A stretch of DNA of 64,000 bases from Ghiorsea bivora (GTDB taxonomy: Bacteria > Pseudomonadota > Zetaproteobacteria > Mariprofundales > Mariprofundaceae): assembly GCF_000744415.1 (NCBI RefSeq), contig NZ_JQLW01000008.1:1-64000 (forward strand), in the 5' to 3' direction. Positions 18,843 through 29,918 of this stretch are shown one piece after another. Numbering within the stretch: position 1 is the stretch's first letter; the number at the start of each line of letters is the position of its first letter. The notes under the pieces are model-generated. The model made no database searches. It was not told where the DNA came from and was given only the letters and a program-made list of their open reading frames with translations. Position numbers and translations under genes: made by a program.

Positions 18843-20384
18843 ATGAAACTTGATACAGCAGAAATTAGTTCTATTATTAAAGAACAAATCAAGGGTTTTG
18901 AAGCCAGTGCAAATGATGCAAACGTTGGACGTTTGATTTCAGTTGGTGATGGTGTTGCTTTGGTTCATGGCCTAGGCGCAGCAATGGCTGGTGAAATGCT
19001 TGAGTTCCCTGGTGATACACTAGGCATGGTGCTTAACCTTGAGCAAGATAGTGTTGGTGTAATCATCTTTGGTGAATATACGCACTTGGCTGAAGGCGAT
19101 GAAGTCAAATGTACGGGTCGTATTTTTGAAGTGCCAGTGGGTCACGGTCTTAAAGGTCGTGTGCTTAATGCTTTGGGTCAGCCTATTGATGGAAAAGGCG
19201 CGGTTGAGAATGATGGCTTTGATGCTGTTGAAAAAATCGCACCAGGTGTAATTGAGCGTAAATCTGTTGATCAGCCTTTGCAAACTGGTATTAAAGCAAT
19301 CGATTCTATGGTTCCTGTGGGTCGCGGTCAGCGTGAGTTGATTATTGGTGACCGTCAAACAGGTAAAACTGCGATTGCAATTGATACGATTATTAACCAA
19401 AAAGACACTGGTGTGACTTGTGTGTATGTGGCGATTGGGCAAAAAGCTTCTACAGTGGCGAATGTTGTTCGCACGCTAAAAGAACATGATGCTTTGGACC
19501 ATACGATTATTGTGTCAGCCAGTGCTTCTGAAGCAGCTGCGTTGCAATACATTGCACCTTACTCTGGTTGCACAATGGGTGAGTATTTCCGTGACCGTGG
19601 TGAAGATGCACTTATTGTTTATGATGATCTTACAAAACAAGCTTGGGCTTACCGTCAAATCTCTTTGATTTTGCGTCGTCCTCCAGGTCGTGAAGCATAT
19701 CCTGGTGATGTTTTCTACATTCATTCACGTTTACTTGAACGTGCGTCTCGTGTTGATGAGACTTATGTTGAAAAGTTCACCAATGGTGAAGTGAAAGGCA
19801 AAACAGGTTCTTTAACTTCATTGCCAATCATTGAAACCCAAGAGGGTGATGTTTCTGCATTCGTACCAACCAACGTAATCTCTATTACCGATGGTCAGAT
19901 TTTCTTGGAAACATCTATGTTTAACTCTGGTCAACGTCCTGCAATTAATGCTGGTTTGTCTGTATCACGTGTTGGTGGTGCTGCACAAACCAAAGCAATG
20001 AAAAAAGTGGGTGGTGGTTTGCGTCTTGATTTGGCTCAGTATCGTGAGTTGGCAGCCTTTGCTCAGTTTGCATCTGACCTTGACGAAGCTACACGTGCAC
20101 AAATTGAACGTGGTAAACGTGGTGTTGAAGTTTTGAAGCAAGATGAAAATACACCGCAATCTGTTGCAGAAATGACAGCAGTGTTGTTTGCACTTAATAA
20201 TGGTGATTTGGATGAAGTTGATGCCAATCAGATTGTTGCTTTTGAAAAAGCTTACATTGCTTATTTGAACTCCAACCATGGTGATTTCATCAAAGATTTG
20301 AATGCAACACCAACATTAAGCGATGAAGTTACAGAAACTTTGAAGAAAGCAGTAGCAGACTTTAAAGCGACTGGCACCTACTAA
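18843..20384 (+). CDS. atpA: ATP synthase F1 subunit alpha
   Basis: Non-catalytic nucleotide-binding subunit of 513 residues. The P-loop [15 protein letters not shown] is near residues 169-183. The signature [17 protein letters not shown] and the arginine-finger region within it are intact. Length and gene order match proteobacterial F-type enzymes. Confidence 0.98.
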   Translation: MKLDTAEISSIIKEQIKGFEASANDANVGRLISVGDGVALVHGLGAAMAGEMLEFPGDTLGMVLNLEQDSVGVIIFGEYTHLAEGDEVKCTGRIFEVPVGHGLKGRVLNALGQPIDGKGAVENDGFDAVEKIAPGVIERKSVDQPLQTGIKAIDSMVPVGRGQRELIIGDRQTGKTAIAIDTIINQKDTGVTCVYVAIGQKASTVANVVRTLKEHDALDHTIIVSASASEAAALQYIAPYSGCTMGEYFRDRGEDALIVYDDLTKQAWAYRQISLILRRPPGREAYPGDVFYIHSRLLERASRVDETYVEKFTNGEVKGKTGSLTSLPIIETQEGDVSAFVPTNVISITDGQIFLETSMFNSGQRPAINAGLSVSRVGGAAQTKAMKKVGGGLRLDLAQYRELAAFAQFASDLDEATRAQIERGKRGVEVLKQDENTPQSVAEMTAVLFALNNGDLDEVDANQIVAFEKAYIAYLNSNHGDFIKDLNATPTLSDEVTETLKKAVADFKATGTY

Positions 20385-20397
20385 GAGGAGCTAACCA

Positions 20398-21255
20398 ATG
20401 GCATCGGCTAAGGAAATACGCGGGCAAATTAAAGCCACGCAAAACACTTCAAAGATTACCAAAGCCATGGAAATGGTTGCGGCAAGTAAAATGCGTAAAG
20501 CACAAGATGCTGTGTCTTCGTCACGCGCTTATGCTGAAGGTATCCATACCATCATTGCAAACTTAACTCAGGCTCATCCTGAATATAAACATCCCTTTAT
20601 TACACCTCGTGATGAAGTGAAAAAAGTTGCTTATATTGTGGTGTCTTCGGATAAAGGTTTGTGCGGTGGTTTGAATACCAATGTGTTTAAACACGCGTTA
20701 ACAAGCATGAAGAAAGTACAGGAAACAGCTGAAGTTGAAGTGTTCAACATTGGTCGTCGTGCTGGTTTGTTCATGAAACGTGTTGCGCCACTTGCAGCAA
20801 GTGCTGAAGATATTAATGATCAGCCTACATTGTCAGAAGTTTTACCAATTGTGACACTTGCAGCTGAGAAATTTATCAAAGGTGAGTATGATGAAGTTCG
20901 CTTGGTATTTAATACCTTTGTGAACACCATGACACAAACACCAACTGAAGTGACTTTAATCCCTAGCCCTGAGCCAGAGGTTGAAAATCTATCTGGACAT
21001 TGGGATTACCTATACGAGCCAGATAGTAAAGAGGTGCTCGATGGATTGTTGCGCCGTTATATTGAAACGATTGTTTATCAATCTGTGTTGGAAAACAAAG
21101 CTTGTGAACAATCAGCACGAATGGTTGCAATGAAATCTGCAACAGACAATGCAAAAGATATTATATCTGATTTGCAAATTACTTATAACAAGGCGCGTCA
21201 AGCAGCAATTACACAAGAACTTGCTGAAATTTGTGCCGGTGCAGCAGCTGCATAG
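20398..21255 (+). CDS. atpG: ATP synthase F1 subunit gamma
   Basis: The central rotor shaft, 285 residues. The N-terminal helix carries IRGQIKATQNTSKITKAMEM and VAASKMRKAQ. The C-terminal helix has SARMVAMKSATDNAKDIISD, the family signature. GAGGAG lies about 8 bases before the ATG. Confidence 0.97.
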   Translation: MASAKEIRGQIKATQNTSKITKAMEMVAASKMRKAQDAVSSSRAYAEGIHTIIANLTQAHPEYKHPFITPRDEVKKVAYIVVSSDKGLCGGLNTNVFKHALTSMKKVQETAEVEVFNIGRRAGLFMKRVAPLAASAEDINDQPTLSEVLPIVTLAAEKFIKGEYDEVRLVFNTFVNTMTQTPTEVTLIPSPEPEVENLSGHWDYLYEPDSKEVLDGLLRRYIETIVYQSVLENKACEQSARMVAMKSATDNAKDIISDLQITYNKARQAAITQELAEICAGAAAA

Positions 21256-22665
<1,410 letters not shown>

Positions 22666-22670
22666 TTATC

Positions 22671-23078
22671 ATGTCTAGCATGGAAGTTTTAGTCGCCACG
22701 GCTGAGCGCGAAGTTTATAGAGGCCAAGCAACCATGTTGATTGTGCCTGGTTCTGAGGGTGAGCTTGGTATTTTACCAAAACATAGTCCTTTATTGTCTG
22801 GCTTAAAGTCAGGTGAGCTTATTATTACCAATGGTGATGAAGTGGATGAAGTCTTTGTTTCTGGTGGTTACATGGAAGTGCAACCTGATAAGGTAACAAT
22901 TCTTGCAGATACTGCAGAGCGTGCATCTGATATGGATGAAGCTGAGATTGTTGCAGCACAACGTCGTGCTGAAGAAATTGTAGCATCTAAAAATGGTGAT
23001 ACCGATTTGGCCATGGCTGAAGCTGAGCTTGCAATGCTTACTGCACGTTTACGTTTGATTCGTAAAAAGCATAAATAA
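22671..23078 (+). CDS. atpC: ATP synthase F1 subunit epsilon
   Basis: Epsilon couples gamma to the c ring and inhibits ATP hydrolysis. 135 residues: N-terminal beta sandwich (VPGSEGELGILPKHSPLLSG, FVSGGYMEVQPDKVTILADT) and a two-helix C-terminal domain (EAELAMLTARLRLIRKK). Last gene of the operon, followed by a terminator. Confidence 0.96.
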   Translation: MSSMEVLVATAEREVYRGQATMLIVPGSEGELGILPKHSPLLSGLKSGELIITNGDEVDEVFVSGGYMEVQPDKVTILADTAERASDMDEAEIVAAQRRAEEIVASKNGDTDLAMAEAELAMLTARLRLIRKKHK

Positions 23079-23106
23079 TAAAAGTTATACTATATAACTG
23101 TAAAAT

Positions 23107-23132
23107 AGGTCGCCATTTGGCGGCCTTTTTTA
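23107..23132 (+). terminator. Rho-independent terminator after atpC
   Basis: Stem GGTCGCC / GGCGGCC (one G-T pair) with an ATTT loop and a T run. It ends the ATP synthase operon. Confidence 0.9.
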
Positions 23133-23199
23133 TGTTAGATATTGCTTGTTATGTTCTTTCTTTTTACAGTAAGCCATGATTCTTAAAAAAGAAAATTGT

Positions 23200-23817
23200 A
23201 TGCATATGTGCACACGGCTAAAAATTTGCGGAATCACCCGTTTAGAGGATGCCCTACTGGCATCAGAATACGGAGCAGATGCCATTGGTTTTGTTTTTTA
23301 TGATAAATCACCACGTTATATTCATCCTGAAAATGCGGAAGAAATTATTCAAAGCTTGCCGCCTTTTATGACGGTTGTAGGTTTGTTTGTAAACCCTACG
23401 CAAGAAAATATTGATGATGTATTAGCGGTATGTTCCCTTGATATTTTGCAACTCCATGGTGATGAATCGGCTGATTTTTGTTCAGCCCAAAAACGCCGAG
23501 TGATTAAAGCACTACCCGTCTCCGAACCAAAAGACTTAACACGTATTGCGGCATATGATTGCGCAGTGCTGCTTGACGCTAAAGCCCCTTTGGGTATCTA
23601 TGGTGGTACGGGCAACAGTTTTGATTGGAACATGCTAAGCGGGATTCAACATCATGCTCCACTTATCCTTGCTGGTGGTATAGATTTGAATAATGTAACT
23701 GAGGCAAAACAGATCCAAGGTTTTTATGCGCTGGATGTATCTTCAGGGGTCGAAGTTGCTAAAGGCATTAAAGATAGAAAAAAATTAAAAGAATTATGTG
23801 AGAAGTTCTGTGATTAA
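23200..23817 (+). CDS. trpF: Phosphoribosylanthranilate isomerase
   Basis: Third step of tryptophan synthesis from anthranilate. 205-residue TIM barrel with the catalytic cysteine in [18 protein letters not shown] in the middle, and the C-terminal phosphate-binding [10 protein letters not shown] and ALDVSSGVE. Possible starts are ATG 23176, 23200 and 23206; none has a strong ribosome site. The later ones give the usual short N terminus before KICGIT. It overlaps trpB by 20 bases. Confidence 0.93.
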   Translation: MHMCTRLKICGITRLEDALLASEYGADAIGFVFYDKSPRYIHPENAEEIIQSLPPFMTVVGLFVNPTQENIDDVLAVCSLDILQLHGDESADFCSAQKRRVIKALPVSEPKDLTRIAAYDCAVLLDAKAPLGIYGGTGNSFDWNMLSGIQHHAPLILAGGIDLNNVTEAKQIQGFYALDVSSGVEVAKGIKDRKKLKELCEKFCD

Positions 23818-25039
23818 TTATGATTTAAGCATCAAACATGCACCAGATGAGGGTGGACATTTCGGCAAGTTTGGTGGTCGGTTTGCAGCAGAAACCTTGA
23901 TGCAGCCGTTGAAAGAAATTGAGGATGCTTTTTTTTCAGCATGGGCAGACCCTAGTTTCCATGAGGAACGACTTGATTTACTCAAAAACTATGTGGGCAG
24001 GTCCACACCACTTTACCATGCAAAACAACTGACTGCTGAGGTCGGCGGGGCGCAAATCTACTTAAAACGTGAAGATTTGAATCATACAGGTGCGCATAAG
24101 GTTAATAATACCATTGGCCAGGCATTGCTTGCACGGCGTATGGGTAAAAAGAAAGTGATTGCTGAAACAGGGGCTGGTCAACATGGAGTTGCAACTGCAA
24201 CGGTCGCAGCCATGTTTAATATGCAATGCGATATTTATATGGGGCGCGAAGATATTCGTAGACAGGCTCCAAATGTGTTTCGCATGAAACTGCTTGGTGC
24301 TAATGTTATTCCCGTTGATTCAGGGAATGCGACTTTAAAAGATGCCGTGAACGAAGCATTGCGTGTTTGGGTAGCATCGTGTGAAGATACATATTACATT
24401 TTTGGTACTGCTGCAGGGCCACATCCTTTTCCACTCATGGTTCGTCAATTTCACACGGTCATTGGCCAAGAAGCTAGAGCGCAGTGTTTAGCGCAAGCAG
24501 GTAAGCTGCCTGATGTTGCTGTTGCGTGCGTGGGTGGCGGTTCGAATGCTATGGGGTTGTTGCATCCACTATGGGATGATACAGGTGTGCGTTTGGTGGC
24601 TGTTGAAGCAGGTGGTCATGGTTTAAATTCTGGAGAACATGCGGCATCACTTGCACAGGGTCATCCAGGTATTATTCATGGTAGTTTAAGTTATGTTTTG
24701 GCTGATAATGAAGGGCAAATTTCTGCAGATGCACACAGTATTTCAGCAGGTTTGGACTACCCTGGTGTCGGTCCTGAATTGGCATTTATGAAGGAAGAAG
24801 GGCGTTTAGACTTGGATAGTGCGACCGATGATGAGGCGTTAGAAGCATTTCAAACCTTAACTAAAGCGGAGGGTATTATCCCTGCATTGGAGTCTAGCCA
24901 TGCTTTAGCTGCTGGTATGCGCATTGCGTCTGCTATGGAAAAAGACCAAGTTGTGCTTATTAATTTATCGGGTCGTGGTGATAAAGACCTGGGTACAGTC
25001 ATGGATTTATTGGGTTTTGATGATGAGGGGCAATCATGA
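23798..25039 (+). CDS. trpB: Tryptophan synthase beta chain
   Basis: Joins indole and serine with PLP. Begins at GTG 23798 within the end of trpF; GTG 23810 in frame is an alternative. 413 residues. The PLP lysine is in HTGAHKVNN (Lys101 in this numbering), and the PLP-phosphate loop is GGGSNAMG. Glutamate and ammonia-channel regions look complete. TrpA overlaps by ATGA. Confidence 0.97.
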   Translation: MRSSVINYDLSIKHAPDEGGHFGKFGGRFAAETLMQPLKEIEDAFFSAWADPSFHEERLDLLKNYVGRSTPLYHAKQLTAEVGGAQIYLKREDLNHTGAHKVNNTIGQALLARRMGKKKVIAETGAGQHGVATATVAAMFNMQCDIYMGREDIRRQAPNVFRMKLLGANVIPVDSGNATLKDAVNEALRVWVASCEDTYYIFGTAAGPHPFPLMVRQFHTVIGQEARAQCLAQAGKLPDVAVACVGGGSNAMGLLHPLWDDTGVRLVAVEAGGHGLNSGEHAASLAQGHPGIIHGSLSYVLADNEGQISADAHSISAGLDYPGVGPELAFMKEEGRLDLDSATDDEALEAFQTLTKAEGIIPALESSHALAAGMRIASAMEKDQVVLINLSGRGDKDLGTVMDLLGFDDEGQS

Positions 25040-25845
25040 GTAAGCGTTTAGCAGAAGTTTTTACACGCTGTAAAGCGGAAAACAGGTCGGCGCTTGTTGG
25101 ATATTTAACTGCGGGCGACCCATCAGTTAAAATATCAGAAAAGTTGATGCATAGCCTCGCGGAACATGTAGATATTATTGAAATCGGCCTTCCTTTTTCA
25201 GACCCTATGGCCGATGGGCCTGTCATTCAGGCAGCAAGTGAACGGGCGCTTGCTGCTGGTACACATTTTGATGATGTGCTGCATATTGCAAAGCGTATTC
25301 GTGAAAAACACCCTGAGATTGGTATTGTGCTTATGGGGTACGCCAATGTTCCTTATACCATAGGTATTGAAGATTTTTCAAAACGTGCTTCTACAGTAGG
25401 CGTGGATGGCGTGTTGTTGGTTGATATACCAGCCGAGGAAAGTGGTTTGTGTGCTGATATATTCAAACAATATGGCTTAAGCCAAATCATGTTATTGGCA
25501 CCCACATCAACGGAAGAAAGGATACAACTGGCAGCTGCTGTAGGTGATGGATTTATTTATTATGTGTCACTTGCAGGTATCACTGGAGCAGAGATGGGGG
25601 AAGTAGCTAAAATTAAAGATAAGTTGTCATTAATTCGACAATACTCTAAGCTCCCTATATGTGTAGGTTTTGGTGTGAAAACAACAAAGCAAGCAGCTGA
25701 CCTTGCAAGTTTTGCTGATGGTGTTGTTGTTGGCAGTCATTTTGTGAGTCAAATCACATCCAACCCAGGCACGGAAGATGTAATGGTGAATAACTTATCT
25801 GCATCTGCCTCAGCATTGGCCTCAGCAATGTATAAGGCAAAGTAA
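25036..25845 (+). CDS. trpA: Tryptophan synthase alpha chain
   Basis: Cleaves indole-3-glycerol phosphate to indole. 269 residues. The catalytic Glu49 and Asp60 are at their canonical positions in [14 protein letters not shown]. The phosphate-binding [11 protein letters not shown] and ADGVVVGS segments are present. A perfect CRP-type palindrome lies inside this gene near its 3' end (25743-25758). Confidence 0.97.
   Translation: MSKRLAEVFTRCKAENRSALVGYLTAGDPSVKISEKLMHSLAEHVDIIEIGLPFSDPMADGPVIQAASERALAAGTHFDDVLHIAKRIREKHPEIGIVLMGYANVPYTIGIEDFSKRASTVGVDGVLLVDIPAEESGLCADIFKQYGLSQIMLLAPTSTEERIQLAAAVGDGFIYYVSLAGITGAEMGEVAKIKDKLSLIRQYSKLPICVGFGVKTTKQAADLASFADGVVVGSHFVSQITSNPGTEDVMVNNLSASASALASAMYKAK
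25743..25784 (+). promoter_or_regulatory. Putative CRP-type site and -10 element inside trpA
   Basis: TGTGAGTCAAATCACA (25743-25758) is a perfect TGTGA-N6-TCACA palindrome. TGTAAT (25779-25784, five of six matches to TATAAT) is centred 31 bases after the palindrome centre, placing the site near -41 of a start at about 25791. That is class II CRP geometry. The next gene downstream, at 25869, is the phosphodiesterase-like protein. Being inside a coding region, it could be coincidence. Confidence 0.45.
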
Positions 25846-25868
25846 GCTGTGGAAGTATTGGAGAATAG

Positions 25869-26660
25869 ATGAAAATTCGAGTGTTGGGCTGTTATGGTGG
25901 GCAGCTATTGGGCTTTCACCTGACCTCTTTTTTGGTGAATGATACTGTGTTGTTAGATGCAGGGTCACCGACTGAAATCCTTACACTTGAAGAGCAAGGT
26001 AATATTGAGCATATTTTTCTTTCGCATACACATCTTGATCATATCAAAGATATTGCATTTTTAGCGGATAACCGCTCTTTAAAACGCTGGGGCGGACAAC
26101 CTGAGGCCGGCGCAATTACGATTCACAGTTTACAAGAAAATCTTCATACATTGTCTGAACACTTTTTAAATAACATTGTTTGGCCTGATTTTACGAAAAT
26201 ACCAACCAAAAAAGATGGTATTTTGAAGATGAGAAGCTTTAAGGCTGAAGAGGTTATCGAGGTTGATGGTTTAAAGGTTACGCCTATTCGTGTTGAACAC
26301 CCTGTGCCGTGTACGGGTTTTTTATTGGATCAAGATGGTGTGCAAATGATTTTTACAGCTGATACTGGGCATACGGATAGAATTTGGGAAGTTGCCAATG
26401 CTCAGCCCAATTTGCGCGCCTTGATTATGGACTGTTCATTTCCTAACAACTGTGAAGAATTGGCAGAGATTAGTGGTCACTTGACACCCAAAGGCATGGC
26501 ACAAGAATTGAAAAAATTGGATCGTTTGGGTGAAATCCCTATTTATTTATATCATATGAAACCAGAAGTTTTGACTGAAATGGCTTCAGAGGTTGAAGCT
26601 GAAAGTATTCCTCATTTGCGTATGTTAACGCAAGTTGATGAGCTTATCATCGAAGCATAA
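25869..26660 (+). CDS. Metallo-beta-lactamase-fold protein, class II cyclic-nucleotide phosphodiesterase-like
   Basis: 263 residues. The metal-binding motif SHTHLDH is at residues 52-58, further ligands are plausible at HPVPCTG, TADTGHTD and near the C terminus (YHMKPE). The HTHLDHI arrangement and the overall layout resemble class II cAMP phosphodiesterases (CpdP/PDE1 group) more than hydrolytic lactamases. It sits between trpA and accD, which are often adjacent, so it looks inserted. GGAG-type site (TTGGAGAATAG) before ATG. Substrate is inferred, not shown; another phosphodiesterase activity is possible. Confidence 0.7.
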   Translation: MKIRVLGCYGGQLLGFHLTSFLVNDTVLLDAGSPTEILTLEEQGNIEHIFLSHTHLDHIKDIAFLADNRSLKRWGGQPEAGAITIHSLQENLHTLSEHFLNNIVWPDFTKIPTKKDGILKMRSFKAEEVIEVDGLKVTPIRVEHPVPCTGFLLDQDGVQMIFTADTGHTDRIWEVANAQPNLRALIMDCSFPNNCEELAEISGHLTPKGMAQELKKLDRLGEIPIYLYHMKPEVLTEMASEVEAESIPHLRMLTQVDELIIEA

Positions 26661-26682
26661 CTGGTTTTTTAAAGGAACTTAT

Positions 26683-27555
26683 ATGAGTTGGTTAACCCGT
26701 TTAATTGAGCGACCTAAAAGTATTTTGGGTTCAAGTAAAGATAGTGATACACCTGATGGTTTATGGATTAAATGTCCAGGTTGTGCGGATACTTTGTATA
26801 ATAAAGAGTTAATGCGCTCTGACATGGTATGCCCGCGTTGCAATCAACATTTACGCCTACCTACAGCGGATCGTGCGTCTTTTTTGTTTGATGCAGACAG
26901 CTATGATGAATGTGATACCCATTTGTTTTCTAAAGATATTTTGCAATTTAAAGATCAAAAACGTTACAGTGACCGTATTAAAGCTGCCAATAAAAAGGCG
27001 GGAAAAAATGATGCGGCACGTAATTATTTAGGTGATATTGAAGGCGTGACGACTTCAGTGACCATGTTTGAATTTGCCTATATGGGTGGAAGCATGGGGT
27101 CGGTTGTGGGTGAAAAAATAGTTTTGGGTATGGAGCGTGCGCTTGAACGTGGCTGCCCATACTTATTGGTTACCGCATCTGGTGGTGCACGTATGCAGGA
27201 AGGCATTTTGTCATTGATGCAAATGGCGAAAACATCGTCTGTGGTTAATAAATTGAATGAAGCCAAGCTTCCGTTCGTTTGTTTACTGACAGACCCAACC
27301 ATGGGTGGTGTGTCTGCGTCAGTTGCATGGCTGGGTGATGTGATTATTGCTGAACCCGGTGCTTTGATTGGTTTTGCAGGACCAAGAGTGATTCAAGAAA
27401 CTGTGGCAGAAGAGTTGCCCGAAGGTTTTCAACGCGCAGAATTTTTGCTTGAGCATGGTTTGGTAGATGCTGTGGTTGATCGTCGCGAACAGCGCACATA
27501 CCTCAAAACATTGTTTGACCATATGATGGCAAGAGCTTACCGGCAAACGCATTAA
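26683..27555 (+). CDS. accD: Acetyl-CoA carboxylase carboxyltransferase subunit beta
   Basis: Transfers carboxyl from biotin to acetyl-CoA in fatty acid synthesis. The frame extends upstream into the previous gene, but ATG 26683 has AAAGGA 6 bases upstream and gives the normal MSWLTRLIERPK start. 290 residues. The zinc ribbon uses CPGC (31-34) and CPRC (50-53). The crotonase-like core includes GGARMQEGILSLMQMAKTS and PTMGGVSAS. Confidence 0.97.
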   Translation: MSWLTRLIERPKSILGSSKDSDTPDGLWIKCPGCADTLYNKELMRSDMVCPRCNQHLRLPTADRASFLFDADSYDECDTHLFSKDILQFKDQKRYSDRIKAANKKAGKNDAARNYLGDIEGVTTSVTMFEFAYMGGSMGSVVGEKIVLGMERALERGCPYLLVTASGGARMQEGILSLMQMAKTSSVVNKLNEAKLPFVCLLTDPTMGGVSASVAWLGDVIIAEPGALIGFAGPRVIQETVAEELPEGFQRAEFLLEHGLVDAVVDRREQRTYLKTLFDHMMARAYRQTH

Positions 27556-27558
27556 ATC

Positions 27559-28734
27559 ATGACACAAGATAAGCCTCGCTCTGTTGAGGCTTGGTTAGAA
27601 GCATTGGGTTTGCCCAGTGCTGATCGAAACTATTTACCAGGACATGAACGTGTTCAAATGCTGCTTGATGCAGCGAAAAAAGAAGGTTTACCTTTTCAGC
27701 GCCCACTGCTGCGTATTCGTGTGGCAGGCACCAATGGTAAGGGTTCAACGGCACATTTCTTAGCCCAAGGTTTACAAACCTGCGGGTATAAAGTTGGCCT
27801 TTATACTTCGCCGCATATTCAACAGTTTCATGAGCGTATGCGCATCCAAGGTATTTCAATTTCCAATGCGCAACTCACACATCTTATGGCGAAGATTATG
27901 CCGTTGGCATTGGATGTTGGTGCCTCTTATTTTGAAACAGCGACAGTGCTGGCATTGAGTCACTTTAGTATGCAGCAGGTGGATGTAGAAATTTTAGAAG
28001 CCGGTGTGGGAGCAAAATTGGATGCAACCACGGCAGTGCCTGCAGATGTGGGTGTTTTGACACCTATTGCTTTGGATCATCAAGATTGGTTAGGTGATGA
28101 TTTGATATCAATTGCACAAGATAAGGCATATGTTTTTCAAGGTTGTACACTTAAGGTCAGCGCACCTCAGACATCAGAAGTGAAACAGGTTTTATCGAAT
28201 CTGGATTGCAATATTATTGAGGCTAAACCTTTGGTTGAACCCTTGGCAATGTTGGGTATGCACCAACAAGAAAATGCAGGGGTGGCTTGGCAGGTATTGC
28301 AGCAGCTTCAATGTAATCATCATGCATTTATATCATTGGACTTGAATGGTTGTTTGCAGGTGTTGAAACAAACGAATATTGCAGGTCGTTTGCAGGTATG
28401 TACCTATTTGCAGCATACTTTCTGGTTGGATGCGGCACACAATAGCCATGCTATTCAAAGTTTGTTGCCTACACTTGCATCATTAGGGTATATATTTGAT
28501 GCGATTATTTTATGCACAAGGCAAGATAGAGATTTGAGCGATTGTGTGCCGAAACTGAAGCCATTTACACATAAAATGGTGGTGATGACAGGTCATGGAA
28601 AACATACCTACACTTCATTGGAAGATGCATTGCAAGCGGAAACAAAAGCTATAACTTCGGGGCGCTTTCTTGTTTTAGGTTCTTTTGTAACCTTAGGTTC
28701 GGTATTGCAATGGATGGAACAGCATGAGCTTTAG
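27559..28734 (+). CDS. folC: Folylpolyglutamate synthase / dihydrofolate synthase
   Basis: Mur-ligase-fold enzyme adding glutamate to (dihydro)folate. P-loop RVAGTNGKGSTAHFLAQG; Mg/loop region SPHIQQFHERMRIQG; C-terminal domain WLDAAHNSHA. 391 residues, slightly short for the family. It begins three bases after accD, the common accD-folC pairing. It overlaps the next gene by 11 bases. Confidence 0.93.
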   Translation: MTQDKPRSVEAWLEALGLPSADRNYLPGHERVQMLLDAAKKEGLPFQRPLLRIRVAGTNGKGSTAHFLAQGLQTCGYKVGLYTSPHIQQFHERMRIQGISISNAQLTHLMAKIMPLALDVGASYFETATVLALSHFSMQQVDVEILEAGVGAKLDATTAVPADVGVLTPIALDHQDWLGDDLISIAQDKAYVFQGCTLKVSAPQTSEVKQVLSNLDCNIIEAKPLVEPLAMLGMHQQENAGVAWQVLQQLQCNHHAFISLDLNGCLQVLKQTNIAGRLQVCTYLQHTFWLDAAHNSHAIQSLLPTLASLGYIFDAIILCTRQDRDLSDCVPKLKPFTHKMVVMTGHGKHTYTSLEDALQAETKAITSGRFLVLGSFVTLGSVLQWMEQHEL

Positions 28735-29131
28735 CATTCATATAAACCATGAGAAACAGTTATTGTATGTAGAAGGTCAGGGTATGATAACTGCAGCGGA
28801 TATTGATCAATATTATCCAAGTTTAAAAGCAGTATCTGGTATTGAACATTGTGACAAAGCGCTGGTGAATTTGGCGGAGATGGGGGTAAGTTTAAAAGCT
28901 GCGCCAATTAAAAGAATACGTTCATTGGGGTTGTTGTTTAAACATGGGCCAGTTTTGCCTGAAGGTGCAAAAATAGCGATTGTAGTGCGTAGCACGTTGG
29001 CTTTTGGTTTTGTACGTTTGTTTATGGCAAGTCGTGGAGAACGGGTGACGATTCGACCGTTTAAAAGTATGCAGCAAGCTATGTATTGGTTGTCGATTGT
29101 TGAGCAGGATGTGTTACAGGCAAAGTTGTAA
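28724..29131 (+). CDS. SpoIIAA/STAS-like protein of unknown role
   Basis: 135 residues with no signal peptide or membrane segment. The pattern (short N-terminal strands, a central VNLAEMGVS strand-loop, then IAIVVRSTLAFGFVRLFMA and SMQQAMYWL near the end) resembles SpoIIAA-like/STAS proteins of about 120 residues. The start overlaps the end of folC by 11 bases, suggesting cotranslation. Function is not predicted. Confidence 0.6.
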   Translation: MSFSIHINHEKQLLYVEGQGMITAADIDQYYPSLKAVSGIEHCDKALVNLAEMGVSLKAAPIKRIRSLGLLFKHGPVLPEGAKIAIVVRSTLAFGFVRLFMASRGERVTIRPFKSMQQAMYWLSIVEQDVLQAKL

Positions 29132-29203
29132 GTTTGTGGGTATTATGATGAGAGCAGGAATGATAAATATTGTGTTTATAAGATTTTATATCATCATTTG
29201 TGC

Positions 29204-29908
29204 ATGAGTTCAATATATGTAGATCCTGAAGAAATTAAACGCTTTGAAGCCATTGCTACAGAATGGTGGGATCCGGATGGTCGGTTTAAACCTTTGCATC
29301 AAATTAACCCCTTACGTTTGGATTATATTGCACAACGCGTGGATTTAAGCGCTGCCAAAGTTTTGGATGTGGGTTGCGGTGGAGGTTTGCTTGCTGAAAG
29401 CATGGCAGCCCGTGGTGCTGAGGTGACAGGTATTGACCGTTCACCTAAGGCATTAAGTGTTGCTGCTGTTCATGCGGAGCAGTCAGGTGTTCAAGTGGAC
29501 TATCAAGAAAATGATGCGGAAACATGGGCCGAAACACATCAGGGTACCTATGATGTGGTGACTTGTTTAGAGGTGTTGGAGCATGTGCCAGATGTGGAGC
29601 GGGCAGTTCAAGCGTGTGCCGATATGCTCAAGCCTGATGGTTTGTTTTTCTTTGCCACATTAAATCGTACGCCAGAGTGTTACCTTAAAGCTATCATTGG
29701 TGCTGAGTATATTATGGGTTGGTTGCCTAAGGGAACGCACCAATACAATAAATTTATTCGCCCATCAGAAATGGTTCAGGCGGTTCGTCATGCTGGTTTA
29801 GAAGAGCAAGATATGCAGGGGTTGAGCTATCGGATGTTATTGGGGCAGTTCTATTTATCGCACAATTTGAATGTGAACTATTTAGGGTTTGCGCGGAAAC
29901 CCGCCTAA
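29204..29908 (+). CDS. ubiG: Ubiquinone biosynthesis O-methyltransferase
   Basis: SAM-dependent methyltransferase for two O-methylation steps of ubiquinone synthesis. 234 residues. Start ATG 29204 (MSSIYVDPEEIKRFEAIA); a TTG two codons earlier is less likely. UbiG features include the EWWDPDGRFKPLHQINPLRL N terminus, SAM motif VLDVGCGGGLLAE and the LEVLEHVPD post-motif. Its presence implies ubiquinone in the respiratory chain. Confidence 0.95.
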   Translation: MSSIYVDPEEIKRFEAIATEWWDPDGRFKPLHQINPLRLDYIAQRVDLSAAKVLDVGCGGGLLAESMAARGAEVTGIDRSPKALSVAAVHAEQSGVQVDYQENDAETWAETHQGTYDVVTCLEVLEHVPDVERAVQACADMLKPDGLFFFATLNRTPECYLKAIIGAEYIMGWLPKGTHQYNKFIRPSEMVQAVRHAGLEEQDMQGLSYRMLLGQFYLSHNLNVNYLGFARKPA

Positions 29909-29918
29909 GTAGGTGGTT

